From Paraburkholderia sp. PREW-6R (GTDB lineage: Bacteria > Pseudomonadota > Gammaproteobacteria > Burkholderiales > Burkholderiaceae), in NCBI RefSeq assembly GCF_039621805.1, contig NZ_CP155073.1, positions 3,224,001 to 3,288,000 of the forward strand: a DNA stretch of 64,000 bases, written 5' to 3'. Position numbers and translations under genes: made by a program. Below the pieces are notes generated by a model, which was not told where the DNA came from, ran no database searches, and was given only the letters and a program-made list of their open reading frames with translations. Shown here piece by piece: positions 1 to 9,369 of this stretch. The number at the start of each line of letters is the position of its first letter. The first letter of the stretch is position 1.

Positions 1-1
1 T

Positions 2-1102
2 GCACGCGATCTGACGCAGGGCATACCCGCCGACCGGCAAAGTGTCACCGTGTTGGCCGCGCTCGCATTGCCGGATGCAAACGGGAACAACTGCCGCTTC
101 GATGAAATATCGCTTGCGCGTCCGCGCCGCGCGTATCGTGAGTTCATCAAGGTCACGGACCTGAACGGCAGCGGGGAAACCGAAATCGCGGTGGAGCGTC
201 ATGCGGTGCGTTTGCTATTCGATTTCGAATCGCACGCGGATGACACGATCTGCGCGGTCGCGCGGCTCACCCGCGCCACGAACGGCCAGTTCCAGCTGGA
301 TCAACGGTTCGTGCCGCCGTGCCTGACCCTCGGAAGCCATCCGCGTCATCTCGAACGTGTGAACCGCCTTGCTGACATCCTGCAGGCCAAAAGCCTTGCA
401 CTGGGTGCGCGTCGCAGCGAACGCATCGAGCAGATTGCCGAATATGGCGTCGCCGACGTGCAGCTCTTCTGGCTGCTTCACGGCATTCATGCAACGTGGC
501 CACAGCTTCGACTGTTCGCTACACACCCTGGCCGCTCGCCCGAACAGCTGTACGTGGCACTCGCCCAGCTGGCGAGCGTGTTGATGACGTTCTCGACCGG
601 CGCACAACTCACGGATATCCCCGCGTACGACCATATCCATGCGGACGATGTCTTTGCGAAGCTCGAGTCGAAAATTCGCGATCTGCTCGATGCAATCATT
701 CCCTCGCGTGTCGTATCGATTGGGCTGACGCGAAAGGGGCCGACGAACTGGACCGGTCAGTTCCTCGACGAGCGCATCGCCGCTGAAACAGCAGACTGGT
801 ACCTGTCGGTCAATGCGCCCGTGCCCGCCTTGGAGCTCGTCGAGCAGTTCCCGCGGCTTTGCAAGATCGGCTCGCCGGACGACGTCGAGCACATCGTCAA
901 TTCGGCGCTGCTGGGCATTCCGTTGAAGGCCGTGCCACGGGTGCCGGCGGCCATTCCCGTACGTCTTGATAATCAGTACTTTGCGCTCGACCCGACCAGC
1001 ACCGCACACGCAAAGATGCTTGCGGCGCGAGCCTGCCAGATCTACCTGCCGGCGTCGTTGCCGGACGCGTCGCTTGAACTTTACGCGGTGCTACGTTCAT
1101 GA
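2..1102 (+). CDS. tssK: T6SS baseplate protein TssK (5' end outside window)
   Basis: The frame is open from base 2, so the gene starts upstream and only about 366 C-terminal residues are seen; full TssK is normally about 445 residues. TssK is the trimeric baseplate component that links the T6SS baseplate to the membrane complex (TssJLM) in the cytoplasm. Recognisable TssK features are the early SLARP-type segment, the 'FVPPCL' stretch and the C-terminal region ending in the 'YFALD' and 'IYLP' strands of the receptor-binding-like domain. It overlaps tssL by four bases (ATGA), which implies translational coupling. Identification rests on family pattern plus the following tssL, hcp and tssE genes. 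Confidence 0.9.
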   Translation, partial: ARDLTQGIPADRQSVTVLAALALPDANGNNCRFDEISLARPRRAYREFIKVTDLNGSGETEIAVERHAVRLLFDFESHADDTICAVARLTRATNGQFQLDQRFVPPCLTLGSHPRHLERVNRLADILQAKSLALGARRSERIEQIAEYGVADVQLFWLLHGIHATWPQLRLFATHPGRSPEQLYVALAQLASVLMTFSTGAQLTDIPAYDHIHADDVFAKLESKIRDLLDAIIPSRVVSIGLTRKGPTNWTGQFLDERIAAETADWYLSVNAPVPALELVEQFPRLCKIGSPDDVEHIVNSALLGIPLKAVPRVPAAIPVRLDNQYFALDPTSTAHAKMLAARACQIYLPASLPDASLELYAVLRS

Positions 1103-1833
1103 AATTTCAGACTCCTAATCGACGCGAGGCTGGTCTGCTGGACGCCGGCACCGCGCGCGGCGCGGGCGGCGGCATTCGCGATCGGCTTCGCGACACCGCA
1201 TTGCTGGTGACGTCGCTTGCGTCCGGTGGCGAGGCCGTGGACGCCGATGGACTGCGCGAGCGTTGCAGCCGGCTGATTGAGCGTTTTTCCGAAGCGCTAT
1301 CGCGTCGGAGCTATCCCGACGATGTGCGCCGGGAGGCGCTGATTGCCCAATGCGGACTGCTCGATGAAACGGCGCTACGCTATCTGCCCGACGATCTGCG
1401 TGCCGGCTGGACGCTCAAGCCGTTGCAGGTCGAGAAATTCAACCTGCACGACGCGGGCGAGACCGTTTTCGAGCGGCTTGACGCACGCATGAGGGAACCG
1501 TCGCCAAACATCGACCTGCTCGAATGCTATTCGGCGATCCTGGGCCTGGGCTTCGTCGGCCGCTATGCGCGCGAAGGTGAAGCGAAACGCGTAGCCCTGA
1601 TTGCGGCGCTGAATACGCAACTGGCAACGCTTCGCCCATCGTCAGCGCGGGCGTTTGTAGCGGACCGCGCCGGACCGCGTCTGTCGGACTGGTTCTATCG
1701 TGTCTCTCCTTGGGCTGTCGCGGGTCTCGTCTGCGTCGTCGCGGTAATCGTCTGGGTCGTATGGGCAACGGTACTCGACGCGCAACTTGCGCACCTCATG
1801 ACCCTCATGCAGGCGAAGGGCGTAAAGCCGTGA
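1099..1833 (+). CDS. tssL: T6SS inner-membrane protein TssL (DotU/ImpK family)
   Basis: This 244-residue protein has a cytoplasmic DotU-type helical domain followed by one transmembrane segment at about residues 205-226 and a short periplasmic tail. It is the short TssL form without a peptidoglycan-binding domain. The 'ALIAQCGLLDETAL' and 'GFVGRY' stretches match the family pattern (YALCA..DE and GF.GRY). TssL partners TssM and TssJ in the membrane complex that docks the TssK baseplate. The ATG overlaps the tssK stop, and its own stop overlaps the GTG of the next gene, so the three genes are tightly coupled. The OmpA-type gene downstream could supply the cell-wall anchor this short TssL lacks. 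Confidence 0.9.
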   Translation: MKFQTPNRREAGLLDAGTARGAGGGIRDRLRDTALLVTSLASGGEAVDADGLRERCSRLIERFSEALSRRSYPDDVRREALIAQCGLLDETALRYLPDDLRAGWTLKPLQVEKFNLHDAGETVFERLDARMREPSPNIDLLECYSAILGLGFVGRYAREGEAKRVALIAALNTQLATLRPSSARAFVADRAGPRLSDWFYRVSPWAVAGLVCVVAVIVWVVWATVLDAQLAHLMTLMQAKGVKP

Positions 1834-3626
1834 AATCCGATCTGGCCGCCCTGTCCGCGACGCAGGCGCGTGTGCCCGATCGCGACTACGAGTGGCTGGG
1901 CTATCCCTTCCGCACGATGACCGTGTACACGGCCGCGCTGACGCTTTCGGTGATCTGGCTGGTGCTGACGCCCGGTCGCGGTGTGGCGTGGACGCTTACG
2001 GTCATCATCGGAATCCTTGCGCTCGCGGTTGCAGTATGGAGCACGCACCAGCTTTCCCGTGCGCGTAATCACGGTGCGCATGCGCTTGCTGCGCTGGGTA
2101 CCGCGACTGCGGATATTCCGGTCGCGCTACGCACCCGGATGCCTGTCGTTCTGGTGACTGGCGACGGCCTGCCGGCGATCTTCGACCGGGCCGGCAAGGC
2201 GCGACAGGTGCACGTCGGCGACGGCGGCATCTGGCTGCGGCTCGACCGGGTGCAGGATCTGCCGCGACTTGCCGTGGCGGTCAGGCAGTGGCGTGACGGC
2301 CGTGCGCCGGACGGTGTCGTGCTGGCCGTGGCACCCGCCGTGCACACTGGCGCGGACGTACTCATGCAACAACTGCGCATCACACGACAGGCCGTCGCCG
2401 ACGCGGCCCGCGCGCTGGGCGCAGGACTGCCCGGGTATGTCGCGGTCTATCAGCGGCTCTCGGCTGACGGACATCCCGCCGTCACGCCTCTTGGGGATGG
2501 CTTCCGGTTGAACGAATCGGCGTTGAGCGCAGGGACCCAAAGCGCCATCAATCTTTTCCCCTCACCTTGGTATGGCGTGTCGTCGGCCGTGCGCCTCACT
2601 AGCGCCGAGCGTTTTGAAGCAGTCATCTGCGCGGCCGAAAACGAGGTCCAGCAGGCGGCAGGCGATCGCAACATTGCCGCCCGTGCCGCTGCGCTCACCT
2701 CCCTTATCGGATGGACGCAGCGCGTCGTATTCGGGGCGCTGACGGACCGGCAGCAGCCGGCAGCGCCGTGCGCCCTGTTCGGTGCCGCGTGGATTGACTG
2801 CGGTCCGGCGAGCGGTCCGGGCAATCCGTGGGGACGCGACGTCGAGTTGCAGGTTGGAGTGAAGCGGAAAGCAGCGGTGGCCTCGCCGCTCCCTTGGCCT
2901 CTTCCGCAGCCACTGATCGAGGCCATGCCCCGCCGGCACTGGATGTCGCCGCACGTGACGGCCTTCGCTCAAGCACTTGCACTGCTTGGCTGCGCGGCGG
3001 CCGTCGCCTTCTGGGGCGCGGCGAGAAACAACGAGGCGCTGATGGCGCGCGTCGGCACCGACCTTGGTCGCTACTCGATGATCCCGGCCGCACATGACCT
3101 CGCAAGGCGAAACGCGCTGCAGGCGCTGGCCGGCGACCGCGATCAACTCGACCGGTACGCGCGCACGGGCGTGCCGCTGCCCCTCGCTTTCGGCATGTAC
3201 CGGGGCAACCAACTGGTCCCCGCCCTCGACCAGGCGATTGCCTCCTACGTGCCACCTTCGCCACCGCCAACCGTCGTGACGCTTAACAGCATGTCGCTCT
3301 TTGACAGTGGCCGCGGGCAGCTCAAAGCCGGGTCGACGCGGGTCATGGTGGACGCACTCGAAATGATCAAGGCGCATCCTGGCAAGCGGATTCTCGTAGC
3401 CGGCCATACCGACAACGTCGGTAACGCCGACAGCAATCTCACACTATCCATCGCGCGCGCCGAAGCGGTACGCGACTGGCTGATCGAAGCGTCTGCGATC
3501 CCGGCGACGCAGTTTGCCATTCAGGGTTATGGCGATACGCGTCCTATCGCCAGCAACGATACCGATGCAGGCCGCGCGAAGAATCGCCGCGTGGAAATCA
3601 CGCTGGTGCCGGACGCGACGAACTGA
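1830..3626 (+). CDS. TssM-like membrane protein with C-terminal OmpA/MotB domain (T6SS)
   Basis: A GTG start at 1830 overlaps the tssL stop and gives 598 residues. Two membrane segments lie at about 30-47 and 52-71, and a third at about 375-395. The stretch between them resembles the cytoplasmic region of TssM/IcmF, but where TssM has a P-loop there is only 'VLVTGDGLPAIF' without GKT/S. After the third membrane segment comes a TssM-like 'PLAFGMYRGNQL'. Residues about 482-595 form an OmpA-like peptidoglycan-binding domain with 'GHTDNVGNADSNLTLS', an R.EAVRDWL helix and a C-terminal NRRVEI. It probably anchors the T6SS membrane complex to peptidoglycan. Whether a full TssM also exists cannot be seen here. 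Family membership is clear for OmpA and inferred for TssM. Confidence 0.75.
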   Translation: MKSDLAALSATQARVPDRDYEWLGYPFRTMTVYTAALTLSVIWLVLTPGRGVAWTLTVIIGILALAVAVWSTHQLSRARNHGAHALAALGTATADIPVALRTRMPVVLVTGDGLPAIFDRAGKARQVHVGDGGIWLRLDRVQDLPRLAVAVRQWRDGRAPDGVVLAVAPAVHTGADVLMQQLRITRQAVADAARALGAGLPGYVAVYQRLSADGHPAVTPLGDGFRLNESALSAGTQSAINLFPSPWYGVSSAVRLTSAERFEAVICAAENEVQQAAGDRNIAARAAALTSLIGWTQRVVFGALTDRQQPAAPCALFGAAWIDCGPASGPGNPWGRDVELQVGVKRKAAVASPLPWPLPQPLIEAMPRRHWMSPHVTAFAQALALLGCAAAVAFWGAARNNEALMARVGTDLGRYSMIPAAHDLARRNALQALAGDRDQLDRYARTGVPLPLAFGMYRGNQLVPALDQAIASYVPPSPPPTVVTLNSMSLFDSGRGQLKAGSTRVMVDALEMIKAHPGKRILVAGHTDNVGNADSNLTLSIARAEAVRDWLIEASAIPATQFAIQGYGDTRPIASNDTDAGRAKNRRVEITLVPDATN

Positions 3627-3670
3627 CGGACAGGTTTTGGCCCCGGAGCGCTCCGCTTCGGGATTCTGAA

Positions 3671-3691
3671 GCCCGGTCACTGACGCCGGGC
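3671..3691 (+). other. Hairpin in the leader of hcp
   Basis: GCCCGG at 3671-3676 pairs with CCGGGC at 3686-3691 (8-nt loop), about 30 bases before the hcp ATG. There is no T-run, so it is more likely an mRNA-stabilising or processing structure than a terminator. Hcp is often made in far greater amounts than its neighbours, which fits a stabilised 5' end, but that link is inference. Confidence 0.35.
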
Positions 3692-3723
3692 GATTGTCGC
3701 AGCAAGAAGAAGGGAGTAAAGCA

Positions 3724-4209
3724 ATGGCAATTCCGTCATACATGTGGCTCACGGATGATGGTGGCGCTGCTATCAAGGGATCCGTGACTGTCCAAGGCCG
3801 CGAAGGCAGCGTGGAAATCACCGCGTTCGATCATGGCCTGCATATTCCGACCGACGGCAATACGGGCAAGCTGACGGGCACACGTGTTCACGCGCCGATC
3901 ACGCTAGTCAAGGAGACCGACGCGTCGACGCCGTACCTCTACAAGGCGGTCACGAGCGGCCAGACGCTGAAATCGGCCGAGATCAAGTGGTACAAGATCG
4001 ACGACGCGGGCAAGGAAAAAGAGTACTTCAACACGAAGCTCGATAACGTCAAGGTCGTCGCCGTGCGTCCGAAGATGCTCGACATCAAGAACCCCGCCTT
4101 CGAGAAGCACAACCACCTCGAGGAAGTCGAGCTGCGCTACGAAACGATCACCTGGTCGTACAAGGACGGCAACATCATTCACAAGGATAGCTGGAACGAG
4201 CGATCCTGA
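3724..4209 (+). CDS. hcp: T6SS inner-tube protein Hcp (TssD)
   Basis: This 161-residue Hcp forms hexameric rings that stack into the inner tube ejected by the T6SS sheath. Family marks are the start 'MAIPSYMWL', the 'HGLHIPTDGNTGKLTGTRVH' segment, 'PLYLYKA'-like 'TPYLYKAVTSGQTL' and the late 'ITWSYKDGN.IHKDSW'. The ATG at 3724 is chosen over an upstream in-frame start because a GGGAG ribosome site sits at 3712-3716. It lies 97 bases after the TssM/OmpA gene and directly before a ClpV-like fragment and tssE. Hcp is also a chaperone and receptor for small effectors in this family. Confidence 0.96.
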   Translation: MAIPSYMWLTDDGGAAIKGSVTVQGREGSVEITAFDHGLHIPTDGNTGKLTGTRVHAPITLVKETDASTPYLYKAVTSGQTLKSAEIKWYKIDDAGKEKEYFNTKLDNVKVVAVRPKMLDIKNPAFEKHNHLEEVELRYETITWSYKDGNIIHKDSWNERS

Positions 4210-4214
4210 TTCCT

Positions 4215-4526
4215 TTGAAATTAGAGAAGGTTGCCGAACGACTACGCCGGCAGCATGCGGGCAAGCTGGTTTGCGACGATTCACTGGTCGCTGCAATGGC
4301 CGAACGCTGCCTCGCTCGGAATTCCGGCGCACGTCATGTCGATGCGTGCCTCGATCAACGCGTGCGCCCGGCCCTCTGCCGCGGACTGTTGACGCGCATG
4401 GTCGGAGACATGACGTCCGCGAAGATCATACTTTCCAGTTCAGCCGAAGGCAGCCTGACGATCGATCTTATCGATCGCGTTGCGCCAGACAGCGACCCTA
4501 CGACGCCAGAAGCGTCGATTGCCTGA
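4215..4526 (+). CDS. Stand-alone ClpV (TssH) C-terminal D2-small domain protein
   Basis: This 103-residue frame begins with TTG at 4215, five bases after the hcp stop, and ends 13 bases before tssE. An in-frame stop at 4188 rules out a longer N-terminus. Residues about 5-85 match the C-terminal D2-small domain of the T6SS sheath-disassembly ATPase ClpV, including 'DDSLVAAMAERC', 'SGARHVD' and a following helix 'LCRGLLTRM'. No Walker motifs or AAA+ core are present, so it cannot be an ATPase alone. It may be a remnant of a decayed clpV or a retained adaptor. The reading frame is intact and in operon spacing. There is no clear ribosome site, so translation may be coupled to hcp. Confidence 0.6.
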   Translation: MKLEKVAERLRRQHAGKLVCDDSLVAAMAERCLARNSGARHVDACLDQRVRPALCRGLLTRMVGDMTSAKIILSSSAEGSLTIDLIDRVAPDSDPTTPEASIA

Positions 4527-4539
4527 AGGAAGCCATGCC

Positions 4540-4971
4540 ATGCCCGCAGGACCGTCTCTCTATGACATGCTGCTCGGCCACATCGACGGTGAGGCGCTCG
4601 ATGACCATTCCGACCATACGCTGGAAATCCTGAGCGTTCAGGCGAACGTCCGGCGCATCCTCAACACGCGCGCCGGCGCGTTGAAGCATATCCCGGACTA
4701 TGGACTGCCCGACCTCACTCATGTCTACAGAAACCTGCCGGCGTCGGTCCACGATCTTCGCAATCAGATGGAAAGCACGCTGCTGAAGTTCGAGCCGCGC
4801 CTTCGTTCGGTCGGCATCGAGATCAACGACAATCCTGACCCCGGACTGCTCGCGAGCTTCACGATGGTCTGCCATCTGAAAAAAGCCGGGCTGGTTCGCT
4901 TTGGAACGTATTTCGAGCCGCCCGGACGCATGCACGTCAGGCGACTGGTGTACCCTGACCAGACGAGATAG
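4540..4971 (+). CDS. tssE: T6SS baseplate wedge protein TssE (gp25-like)
   Basis: This 143-residue member of the gp25/lysozyme-like family is a baseplate wedge component that nucleates the TssBC sheath. Typical elements are 'SLYDMLLG' at the N-terminus, 'SVQANVRRILNTRAG' and the 'LPDYGLPDL' type motif, here 'IPDYGLPDLTHVY', then the 'FEPRLRSVGIEI' segment. The ATG at 4540 follows AAGGAAG at 4527-4533. An overlapping ATG at 4535 is in another frame. It is the last gene of the T6SS operon in this window and ends 47 bases from the glmS stop, which reads toward it. Confidence 0.93.
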   Translation: MPAGPSLYDMLLGHIDGEALDDHSDHTLEILSVQANVRRILNTRAGALKHIPDYGLPDLTHVYRNLPASVHDLRNQMESTLLKFEPRLRSVGIEINDNPDPGLLASFTMVCHLKKAGLVRFGTYFEPPGRMHVRRLVYPDQTR

Positions 4972-5018
4972 CAATGTAGGCGGTTAAACGCGGCAAGCGT
5001 GCCTCTCGCCGCGCCCCC

Positions 5019-6836
5019 TCACTCCACCGTCACTGACTTCGCCAGATTCCGCGGCTTGTCCACATCCGTTCCACGCGCACACGCCGTGTGATACGCGAGC
5101 AACTGCAACGGTACGACGTGCAGAATCGGTGACAGCAAACCGTAGTGCTCCGGCATACGGATCACGTGCAGACCTTCGTCGTTGACGATCTTCGTGTCCG
5201 CGTCAGCGAACACGTAGAGCTGACCGCCGCGGGCGCGCACTTCCTGAATGTTCGACTTGAGCTTTTCCAGAAGTGCGTCATTCGGTGCGACTGTGACGAC
5301 CGGCATGGCTTCTGTCACGAGCGCGAGCGGACCGTGCTTCAACTCGCCTGCCGGATAGGCTTCCGCATGAATGTATGAAATTTCCTTCAGCTTCAGCGCG
5401 CCTTCCAGTGCGATCGGGTAATGCAGACCGCGCCCGAGGAACAGCGCGTTTTCCTTGCGCGAAAACTCTTCCGACCACGCGATAATCTGCGGTTCGAGTG
5501 CAAGCACGCTGTTCAGTGCAGCCGGCAGGTGACGCAGCTGCTTCAGATAGTCAGCCTCCTGCGCTTCCGTGAGTTGCCCGCGCAAGCTAGCTAGCGTGAC
5601 CGCCAGCACGAACAGGCCGACCAGTTGCGTCGTAAATGCCTTGGTCGACGCCACACCGATTTCCCGGCCCGCATGCGTCAAGAACGACAGTTCGGTGAGC
5701 CGCACCATCGCGCTCGTGCCGACGTTGCACACGGCCAGTGTGTGCTTGTGTCCAAGCGACTGCGCATGCTTGAGCGCGGCGAGCGTGTCCGCTGTCTCGC
5801 CCGATTGCGAGATCACCACGACCAGCGCCTTGGGATTCGGCACTGACTCGCGATAGCGATACTCGCTGGCAATTTCCACCTGCGTTGGAATCTTCGCAAT
5901 GGATTCCAGCCAGTACTTTGCCGTGAGACCCGAGTAATAGCTCGTGCCGCACGCAAGAATCAGCAGGCTGTCGATCTCGGCGAACACCTTGTCCGCGCCT
6001 TCGCCGAACAGCGACGCGTCGAACGAATCGGCTTGCGGAATCGTGTCGGTGATCGCGCGCGGCTGCTCGAAGATTTCCTTCTGCATGAAATGACGATACG
6101 GCCCGAGTTCGACCGCGCCGCCGTAAGCCGCGACGTGCCGGACGTCGCGCTCGGCTGCCGCACCGTCGCGGTCGACGATCTTCACGCCGCCAAGTGTCAG
6201 TTCACAGACATCGCCTTCTTCGAGGAAGATGAAGCGCTCGGTGCTGCCGGCGAGCGCCAGCGCGTCCGATGCGAGGAAGTTCTCACCGTCGCCGAGGCCC
6301 ACGACGAGCGGCGAACCCTGGCGCGCGCCGACGACCGTATGCGGCTGATCTTTGTGCAGCACGGCGATCGCGTAAGCACCGTGCAACTGCGAGACGGCTT
6401 CGCGCACGGCGGCAAACAGATCGCCCTGATAAAGGCTGTGCACGAGATGCGCAATCACCTCCGTGTCGGTCTGCGAGACGAACACGTAGCCCTTGTTGCG
6501 CAACATGTCGCGCAGCGACTCGTAGTTCTCGATGATGCCGTTGTGTACCAACGCGAGCGCGTCTTTCGAAAAGATCGGGTGTGCGTTGTCCGTGACCGGC
6601 GCGCCGTGTGTCGCCCAGCGTGTATGCGCAATGCCCGTCACGCCTTCGAGATGGCTTTCGCGCACCTGATCGTCGAGATCGGCCACGCGTGCGACGCTGC
6701 GTGCGCGCCGCGGACCGTCTTCGCCGAGCACGGCGACGCCGCACGAGTCATAGCCGCGATACTCGAGGCGACGAAGTCCTTCAATCAGGACGGGAACGAT
6801 ATTACGTTGCGCAACAGCGCCGACAATGCCACACAT
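5019..6836 (-). CDS. glmS: Glutamine-fructose-6-phosphate aminotransferase (isomerizing)
   Basis: GlmS (605 residues) makes glucosamine-6-phosphate from fructose-6-phosphate and glutamine, the first step toward UDP-GlcNAc for cell wall and lipopolysaccharide. The N-terminal 'MCGIVGA' exposes the catalytic Cys2 after Met removal, and the glutaminase motif '[11 protein letters not shown]' follows. Two SIS sugar-isomerase domains follow with 'CGTSYYSGL' and '[13 protein letters not shown]', and the C-terminus ends in 'NLAKSVTVE' as in the family. It lies downstream of glmU in the same direction with a 61-base gap. Length and motifs are full. Confidence 0.98.
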   Translation of the reverse strand: MCGIVGAVAQRNIVPVLIEGLRRLEYRGYDSCGVAVLGEDGPRRARSVARVADLDDQVRESHLEGVTGIAHTRWATHGAPVTDNAHPIFSKDALALVHNGIIENYESLRDMLRNKGYVFVSQTDTEVIAHLVHSLYQGDLFAAVREAVSQLHGAYAIAVLHKDQPHTVVGARQGSPLVVGLGDGENFLASDALALAGSTERFIFLEEGDVCELTLGGVKIVDRDGAAAERDVRHVAAYGGAVELGPYRHFMQKEIFEQPRAITDTIPQADSFDASLFGEGADKVFAEIDSLLILACGTSYYSGLTAKYWLESIAKIPTQVEIASEYRYRESVPNPKALVVVISQSGETADTLAALKHAQSLGHKHTLAVCNVGTSAMVRLTELSFLTHAGREIGVASTKAFTTQLVGLFVLAVTLASLRGQLTEAQEADYLKQLRHLPAALNSVLALEPQIIAWSEEFSRKENALFLGRGLHYPIALEGALKLKEISYIHAEAYPAGELKHGPLALVTEAMPVVTVAPNDALLEKLKSNIQEVRARGGQLYVFADADTKIVNDEGLHVIRMPEHYGLLSPILHVVPLQLLAYHTACARGTDVDKPRNLAKSVTVE

Positions 6837-6897
6837 GGCTGAATCCTATTCTGTGCTGGGTTTCAAGGAGCGCGCCTCGTCGCGCGCGTCGTGTCCA

Positions 6898-8259
6898 TCA
6901 GCTCTTTTTCCTGGTTGGGCGAACAAAGCCCGGCTTGCTTGTTTGTGTTTTGTCGTTCAGAACCAGCATGTCCTGCTCGACGTCTTTCCAGACCGTCGTG
7001 CCCGCCGCGATCGTCACGCCACGCTTGACGCGCACCGGCGCGACGAGTTGCGTGTCCGAACCCACGAATACGTCGTCTTCGATGACGGTGCGGAATTTGT
7101 TCGCGCCGTCGTAATTACAGGTGATCGTACCCGCGCCGATATTCACGCGCGCGCCAATGTCGGCGTCGCCGATATACGTGAGGTGATTCGCTTTCGAGCC
7201 GCGCCCGAGCACCGCATTCTTGACCTCGACGAAGTTGCCGACGTGCGACTCGTCCTGCAACGACGCGCCGGGGCGCAGCCGCGCGTACGGTCCGAGTACG
7301 ACGTGCGCGCCGACTTCGGCGCCTTCGATATGCGTGAACGCGTCGATACGCGTGCCCTCGCCGATCGACGCATTGCGGATCACACAGTTCGGCCCGACGG
7401 TGACGTTGTCGGCCAGGCTGACGCGGCCTTCGAAGACACAGTTGACGTCGATCGAGACATCGCGACCGCATTCGAGCGTGCCGCGCACGTCCAGACGCGC
7501 GGGGTCGGCGAGCGTCACGCCGGCCACCAGCAACGCATCCGCCACGTTGCGCTGATGGATGCGTTCGAGTTCGGCCAGTTGCTGCTTGCTGTTCACGCCG
7601 AGGGTTTCCCACTCTTCGTCAGGCTGCGTGGTGACGACTTCGAGCCCGGCTTCGATCGCCATCTCGACCGCGTCGGTCAGATAGAACTCGCCCTGCGCGT
7701 TGTCGTTCTTCAACGACGCGAGCCAGCCGCCGAGTCGCGCGGTAGGCGCCACGATAATGCCCGTGTTGATTTCGGCAATCTTCAGTTGCTCGGCGGTCGC
7801 GTCTTTCTGTTCGACGATGCGCGACACCTTGCCTTGCTGATCGCGCACGATACGCCCATAGCCGCTCGGGTCCGCGAGAGTGACGGTGAGCACGCCGTAG
7901 CCACCCTGCCCTGCACACTCGGTGAGCGCCTGCAACGTGCTGGCGCGCGTGAGCGGCACGTCGCCGTACAGCACGAGTGTGGGTTGCGAAGGATCGAGCA
8001 GCGGCAGCGCCTGCTGCACCGCGTGCCCGGTGCCGAGTTGCTGCTCCTGCACAGCGAACTTGACGTCTGGCGCCGCGACCGCTTCGCGCACGGCTTCGGC
8101 GCCATGACCGATCACCACGACGAGATGCGTGGGCTTGAGCGCGCGAGCGGTGTCGATGACATGAGCGAGGAGCGGCCGGCCGGCCAGGGGGTGGAGCACC
8201 TTGGGAAGCGCGGAACGCATGCGCTTACCGGTGCCTGCCGCCAAAATCACGATGTTCAT
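6898..8259 (-). CDS. glmU: Bifunctional UDP-N-acetylglucosamine pyrophosphorylase / glucosamine-1-phosphate acetyltransferase
   Basis: GlmU (453 residues) acetylates glucosamine-1-phosphate and then uridylylates it to UDP-GlcNAc. The N-terminal pyrophosphorylase domain starts '[14 protein letters not shown]' and keeps the PK of the signature ('[12 protein letters not shown]'). The C-terminal half is a left-handed beta-helix of hexapeptide repeats carrying the acetyltransferase site, with 'NYDGANKF' and 'VAPVRV' near the end. It is the first gene of a glmU-glmS pair, so consecutive steps of one pathway are co-transcribed. Confidence 0.98.
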   Translation of the reverse strand: MNIVILAAGTGKRMRSALPKVLHPLAGRPLLAHVIDTARALKPTHLVVVIGHGAEAVREAVAAPDVKFAVQEQQLGTGHAVQQALPLLDPSQPTLVLYGDVPLTRASTLQALTECAGQGGYGVLTVTLADPSGYGRIVRDQQGKVSRIVEQKDATAEQLKIAEINTGIIVAPTARLGGWLASLKNDNAQGEFYLTDAVEMAIEAGLEVVTTQPDEEWETLGVNSKQQLAELERIHQRNVADALLVAGVTLADPARLDVRGTLECGRDVSIDVNCVFEGRVSLADNVTVGPNCVIRNASIGEGTRIDAFTHIEGAEVGAHVVLGPYARLRPGASLQDESHVGNFVEVKNAVLGRGSKANHLTYIGDADIGARVNIGAGTITCNYDGANKFRTVIEDDVFVGSDTQLVAPVRVKRGVTIAAGTTVWKDVEQDMLVLNDKTQTSKPGFVRPTRKKS

Positions 8260-8321
8260 GGCGTCGGCATATAAGACGAGTTTGGAGCGGTCGATTCTAT
8301 CATGCGACCTCCAGTGAAAAA

Positions 8322-8381
8322 GGCCGCGAATGCGGCCCTGAACTCATTGCGGACAGGTAAAACGCCCCATGCGGTGGGGCG
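8322..8381 (-). terminator. Double hairpin terminator after ttcA
   Basis: Reading the minus strand out of ttcA, CGCCCCA pairs with TGGGGCG (8363-8381, 5-nt loop) and is followed by TTTTAC. A second stem GGCCGC/GCGGCC (8322-8337, 4-nt loop) is followed by TTTTT. Both have the shape of intrinsic terminators and separate ttcA from glmU, whose promoter must lie in 8260-8320. Confidence 0.75.
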
Positions 8382-8388
8382 CTTTCCA

Positions 8389-9366
8389 TCAAACGTCGTC
8401 GAACTGAACAATCGATATTGGTTTTGATGCACCGAGCATTGTGGTGTTGCCCGACTCGCTCGAACACGGGTCTTCATCGAATGCGATATCGCCTTGTGAA
8501 TCGGCTTCGCCCGTGGCGCGCAGACTGGCGAACTGGAACAGCTTGGGGTCCATCAAGTGTGACGGCACGACATTCGACAATGCATTGAACATGTTTTCGA
8601 TGCGCCCCGGAAAACGTTTTTCCCAATCGCGCACGAGCGCCTTCATTTCAGCGCGTTTTAGATTCGGCTGACTGCCGCACAGATTGCACGGGATAATCGG
8701 AAATTCGCGCAATTCCGCATACTTTTCCAGATCCGTTTCCTTCACATAGGCAAGTGGGCGAATCACGATATTCTTGCCGTCGTCCGATTGCAGCTTGGGC
8801 GGCATGCCCTTCAGCTTGCCGCCGTAGAACATGTTGAGCAGCAGCGTCTGCAGAATGTCGTCACGGTGATGACCAAGCGCGATTTTGGTCGCGCCGAGTT
8901 CGCCCGCCACGCGGTACAGAATGCCGCGCCGCAGCCGCGAGCACAGCGAGCAGGTGGTCTTGCCCTCCGGCACCAGCCGCTTGACGATGCTGTATGTGTC
9001 CTGATTCTCGATGTGAAACGGAATGTCGAGTTGCTTCAGATATTCCGGCAGCACGTGCTCCGGAAAGCCCGGCTGTTTCTGATCGAGATTCACCGCGACA
9101 ATGTCGAAGTTGATCGGCGCGCGCTCGCGCAGCCGCATCAGGATCTCGAGCATTGCATAGCTGTCCTTGCCGCCGGACAGACAGACCATCACCTTGTCGC
9201 CGTCCTCGATCATATTGAAGTCGCCGATCGCCTGCCCCACCTGGCGCGCGAGGCGTTTGAACAGTTTGTTATTCTCGTAGGCTTCCTTCTGCTCGCGGCG
9301 CGTGAGCGGAGTTTTGACCTTCACGCCGGAGTCGGCATCGTTATTCAGGATTTCTGGCGCGTTCAT
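8389..9366 (-). CDS. ttcA: tRNA 2-thiocytidine biosynthesis protein TtcA
   Basis: TtcA (325 residues) thiolates cytidine 32 of certain tRNAs. It has an ATP-pyrophosphatase PP-loop 'SGGKDS' at residues 64-69 and two CxxC pairs (Cys139/Cys142 and Cys227/Cys230) of the kind that hold the Fe-S cluster. 'LGHHRDD' and 'MPPKL' are further family marks. The C-terminal 30 residues are an acidic, variable tail. It starts three bases after folB ends and closes a three-gene minus-strand operon (SDR, folB, ttcA). Confidence 0.97.
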   Translation of the reverse strand: MNAPEILNNDADSGVKVKTPLTRREQKEAYENNKLFKRLARQVGQAIGDFNMIEDGDKVMVCLSGGKDSYAMLEILMRLRERAPINFDIVAVNLDQKQPGFPEHVLPEYLKQLDIPFHIENQDTYSIVKRLVPEGKTTCSLCSRLRRGILYRVAGELGATKIALGHHRDDILQTLLLNMFYGGKLKGMPPKLQSDDGKNIVIRPLAYVKETDLEKYAELREFPIIPCNLCGSQPNLKRAEMKALVRDWEKRFPGRIENMFNALSNVVPSHLMDPKLFQFASLRATGEADSQGDIAFDEDPCSSESGNTTMLGASKPISIVQFDDV

Positions 9367-9369
9367 GGC

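Noticed and set aside
4975..4990. TGTAGGCGGTTAAACG resembles a Tn7 terminal sequence near glmS
   Set aside because: For an element to the left, the terminal sequence would need the opposite orientation, and it sits about 36 bases from the glmS stop rather than about 25. Likely chance.
6826..8274. 482-codon plus-strand frame antisense to glmU
   Set aside because: Shadow of glmU with low-complexity Arg/Asp/Val composition.
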